Shown here one piece after another: positions 32,366 through 34,528 of a DNA stretch of 34,528 nucleotides. The DNA comes from JADKIH01 sp031367345 (GTDB taxonomy: Bacteria; Bacteroidota; Bacteroidia; AKYH767-A; 2013-40CM-41-45). The translations under genes and the position numbers were made by a program. Numbering within the stretch: position 1 is the stretch's first letter; every line of letters begins with the position of its first letter. The stretch spans positions 1-34,528 of the forward strand of contig JANLPR010000024.1 of the NCBI GenBank assembly GCA_031367345.1, written 5' to 3'. Under the pieces are notes generated by a model. The model had not been told where the DNA came from and searched no databases. It saw only the letters and a program-made list of their open reading frames with translations.

Positions 32366-34528
32366 ATGAAACTAAGCACATCACATCGTATGCGTTTAAC
32401 ATTAAAACAAGTTGCATGGATTTCGAGCGGATTAATGTTGATCGTATCAATTGGCTTTATGATTTTCTTCAATACAACTAATCCGGGAAAATCGTTTGGA
32501 GCAGCAGCAAGCGGAGATTATCGTTCTAATGTTGTTAGCGGCGACTGGAATATTGCAACTTCATGGCAAAAATACAATGGTACTACTTGGGTAGCTGCTA
32601 CCACTTCACCTACATCTTCGGCCGGAGTTATTACTATTTTACCGGGACATACTATTACAAATGCTGCCGCTGTTACTGTCGATCAAGTTATTGTTAGCGC
32701 CGGTGGTACTCTTATTAATAATAACACATTGATTCTTCTCAATGGTACAGGTACTGATCTTGACATAAGTGGTGTTTTTCAAAATTCAAATACAGTTACT
32801 ATTTTTACAGGTACTACCATTGTAATGCAGAGTACTGCTCTTTATAAACACATGTTTACAACAACTCCCGGTACAATTCCAAGAGCTACATGGTCTATAG
32901 GTTCTACTTGTGAGATTGATGGCTATACTACCAATACGAGCGCACCGTCAGGAATGCAGGCGTTCTCCAATTTCACATGGAATTGCCCTTCACAGTTCTC
33001 AGCTGTCGACTTAAATGCAACTTTAACTACAGTCAATGGCAACTTTAATGTTGTATCAACTGGATTAGGATATTTTAGCTTAGGTAAAATTAATGGAACA
33101 ACTAATGTTGGCGGAAATGTTACTATTTCCGGTGGATCATTCGTAATGGGAGACCAAAGCAATCAAACGTATACATTAAATGTAGCAGGATCTTTTAATC
33201 AGGCAGGAGGAGCTTATACTATGATGACTGGGAGTAGCGGAATTGGTACAATGAACGTTTCCGGAAACTTTAATATGACGAATGGATTGTTAACCGCCGC
33301 TTCAGGAAGTTCAGGTACAAGTACTATTAATGTAAGTGGGAACTATTCACATACCGGTGGAATTATTACTGTTGGAGGAAACTCTGCGACTAACGCTCAA
33401 ATTAATTTTTCCAAGTCGGGTTTACAAACATTTACTGCCTCCGGAAATACCGTTTCAGGAAATGTCGACTTTACAATTAAGAACGGAGCTACTGTTGATT
33501 TCGGAAATAGTATTCTTGTTGGCCGAAACTTTACTGTTGCTGCCGGAGGTGGAATTGCTACTTCCAACTCAAATAGTCTCACTGCTACCGCTCTTATGGG
33601 AAATATTCTGGTTACCGGAACTTCAACATACAACTCTGGCGCGAACTATACATTTAACGGAACTTCACCGCAAACAATCTATCCTGGCTTTCCAGCATCT
33701 GTCCAAAATATTACTATCAATAATCCAACTGGCGTTTTCTTAGCTACCAATGTTTCAATCACTAGTTCTCTCACTTTTATTACAGGGAAAATTTATACAC
33801 AATCCAATGAGCTTTACATTTCCAATACCTCACCTACTGCCATCACAGGATACAATACCACAAGTTACATCGTTGGAAATCTTCGTCGCGCAGTTCTTGG
33901 TACAGGAACATATATTTACCCACTTGGAAATATTAATTATGATGAACCAATGACGCTTACTTTAGCAGGGGTTACGGGTGTAAATAATATTCTTGGCTCA
34001 TTCATTAATGTGGATCCGCAAGACCCGGCTAAACCTATTACAGGTATAACAATTGATGGAGTACCGATGACTGATTTGTTTGATTATGGATATTGGAGAT
34101 TAAGACCAAATTCACCTTTAACAGCTGGTAACTATACATTAACTACTACTGAAAAAGGTTCGCTATGGCAACCCGTTGCCAGTACTGTTTGGACTTTGCT
34201 TAGCAGGCCCGATTCTACTGTTATGTGGAATTCTGTTGGAACCAATATTTCTTCTACACAAACAGTAACAGCAAGTGCTATTACTGCAGTCCGATCCACT
34301 CTTACAACCTTTGGCGATTTTGGAATTGGATTTGGAGAATTCCCTGTATTTATTGGTTCATCTCTAAAAAGCGGTACAGCAGGTCAAATAAATGCAGTGT
34401 ATTTATTTCCGAATGTAATGCGAGGTATTGATGCTTGGGTACAAATTATGGACATTCAAGGCGGCGCTACTTTAAACAATATTGACGATCAAAGTACAGG
34501 CTATTCTGCATGTTTCCAACCTTTCATT
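32366..34528 (+). CDS. Large surface/adhesin-like beta-repeat protein, 3' end cut by the window
   Basis: The frame is open from the ATG at 32366 to the right edge (721 codons), so the true length is unknown. The first 35 residues are a basic n-region (MKLSTSHRMRLTLKQ) and a hydrophobic helix (AWISSGLMLIVSIGFMIFF), an unusually long signal peptide or anchor. Next comes a domain seen in many Bacteroidota surface proteins (GDWNIATSWQKYNGTTWVAA... VITILPGHTITNAAAVTVDQV). Residues about 150-480 hold short G/N/T/S-rich strands (INGTTNVGGNVTISGG; GSSGIGTMNVSGNFNM; STINVSGNYSHTGG) repeating about every 20-25 residues, as expected for a beta-helix. A LGTGTYIYPLGN... GYWRLRPNSPL unit follows. A T9SS tail is expected beyond the edge but not seen. 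Confidence 0.85.
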   Translation, partial: MKLSTSHRMRLTLKQVAWISSGLMLIVSIGFMIFFNTTNPGKSFGAAASGDYRSNVVSGDWNIATSWQKYNGTTWVAATTSPTSSAGVITILPGHTITNAAAVTVDQVIVSAGGTLINNNTLILLNGTGTDLDISGVFQNSNTVTIFTGTTIVMQSTALYKHMFTTTPGTIPRATWSIGSTCEIDGYTTNTSAPSGMQAFSNFTWNCPSQFSAVDLNATLTTVNGNFNVVSTGLGYFSLGKINGTTNVGGNVTISGGSFVMGDQSNQTYTLNVAGSFNQAGGAYTMMTGSSGIGTMNVSGNFNMTNGLLTAASGSSGTSTINVSGNYSHTGGIITVGGNSATNAQINFSKSGLQTFTASGNTVSGNVDFTIKNGATVDFGNSILVGRNFTVAAGGGIATSNSNSLTATALMGNILVTGTSTYNSGANYTFNGTSPQTIYPGFPASVQNITINNPTGVFLATNVSITSSLTFITGKIYTQSNELYISNTSPTAITGYNTTSYIVGNLRRAVLGTGTYIYPLGNINYDEPMTLTLAGVTGVNNILGSFINVDPQDPAKPITGITIDGVPMTDLFDYGYWRLRPNSPLTAGNYTLTTTEKGSLWQPVASTVWTLLSRPDSTVMWNSVGTNISSTQTVTASAITAVRSTLTTFGDFGIGFGEFPVFIGSSLKSGTAGQINAVYLFPNVMRGIDAWVQIMDIQGGATLNNIDDQSTGYSACFQPFI

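Noticed and set aside
33336..33953. Rightward frames rich in Leu, Pro and Thr within the last gene.
   Set aside because: They lie out of frame inside a 721-codon open frame with clear beta-repeat structure.

Overview
This window looks like chromosomal DNA from a member of the Bacteroidota. The DNA is AT-rich. At least five genes encode exported proteins with the C-terminal beta-sandwich sorting domain of the type IX secretion system (T9SS). DUF6268 and LytTR families typical of the phylum are present. Several upstream regions carry the Bacteroidota promoter pattern (-33 TTTG, about 19-21 nt, -7 TAnnTTTG), and Shine-Dalgarno-like sites are largely absent. The genus cannot be set from the sequence alone.

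Layout. Positions 1-7060 are mostly surface and secreted proteins: a cut-off exported protein (minus), a SAM methyltransferase, a T9SS cargo protein of 610 aa, and a six-domain fibronectin type III T9SS protein (minus). The fibronectin gene is bracketed by two clusters of a palindrome-derived repeat. Positions 7078-8462 hold an overlapping NfeD-SPFH membrane operon. Positions 8819-16412 hold two paralogous T9SS proteins (SdrD_B-like plus DUF7619-like domains) around a divergent pair of GT-C glycosyltransferases. Positions 16785-24387 are mainly housekeeping: SLC13-type permease, RhlE-like DEAD-box helicase, DUF6268 outer-membrane protein, WYL regulator, YVTN beta-propeller, S4 RNA-binding protein and DUF493 protein. 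Positions 24472-27746 hold a gene scar, an arylsulfotransferase carrying a T9SS tail, and a Pro/Thr- and His-rich exported protein. Positions 27816-31734 hold signalling and membrane genes: an orphan LytTR response regulator, a DUF4239 protein, and a GAF-PAS protein whose histidine-kinase core appears degenerate. From 32366 to the window edge runs the start of a large surface protein.

What stands out. (1) Positions 24555-25284 look like a deletion scar. Exactly two 258-bp Ig/PKD-like adhesin repeats, with a nonsense codon, are fused in frame to the last third of an OmpA-type domain, which itself carries a frameshift; the terminator downstream is still perfect. (2) A 39-bp tandem repeat at 4576-4757 and a cleaner palindromic form at 6991-7018 flank the fibronectin gene. 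(3) The GAF-PAS protein at 30385-31734 has Asn where the phospho-accepting His is expected and has no ATPase domain. (4) The fibronectin array grew by duplicating a two-domain (197-residue) module. (5) Symmetric DNA elements sit upstream of the WYL regulator and in the leader of the next gene. I did not find a CRISPR array, an integrase, a phage module, a recognisable defence system, tRNA or rRNA. No intact new multi-gene system can be claimed from this sequence.
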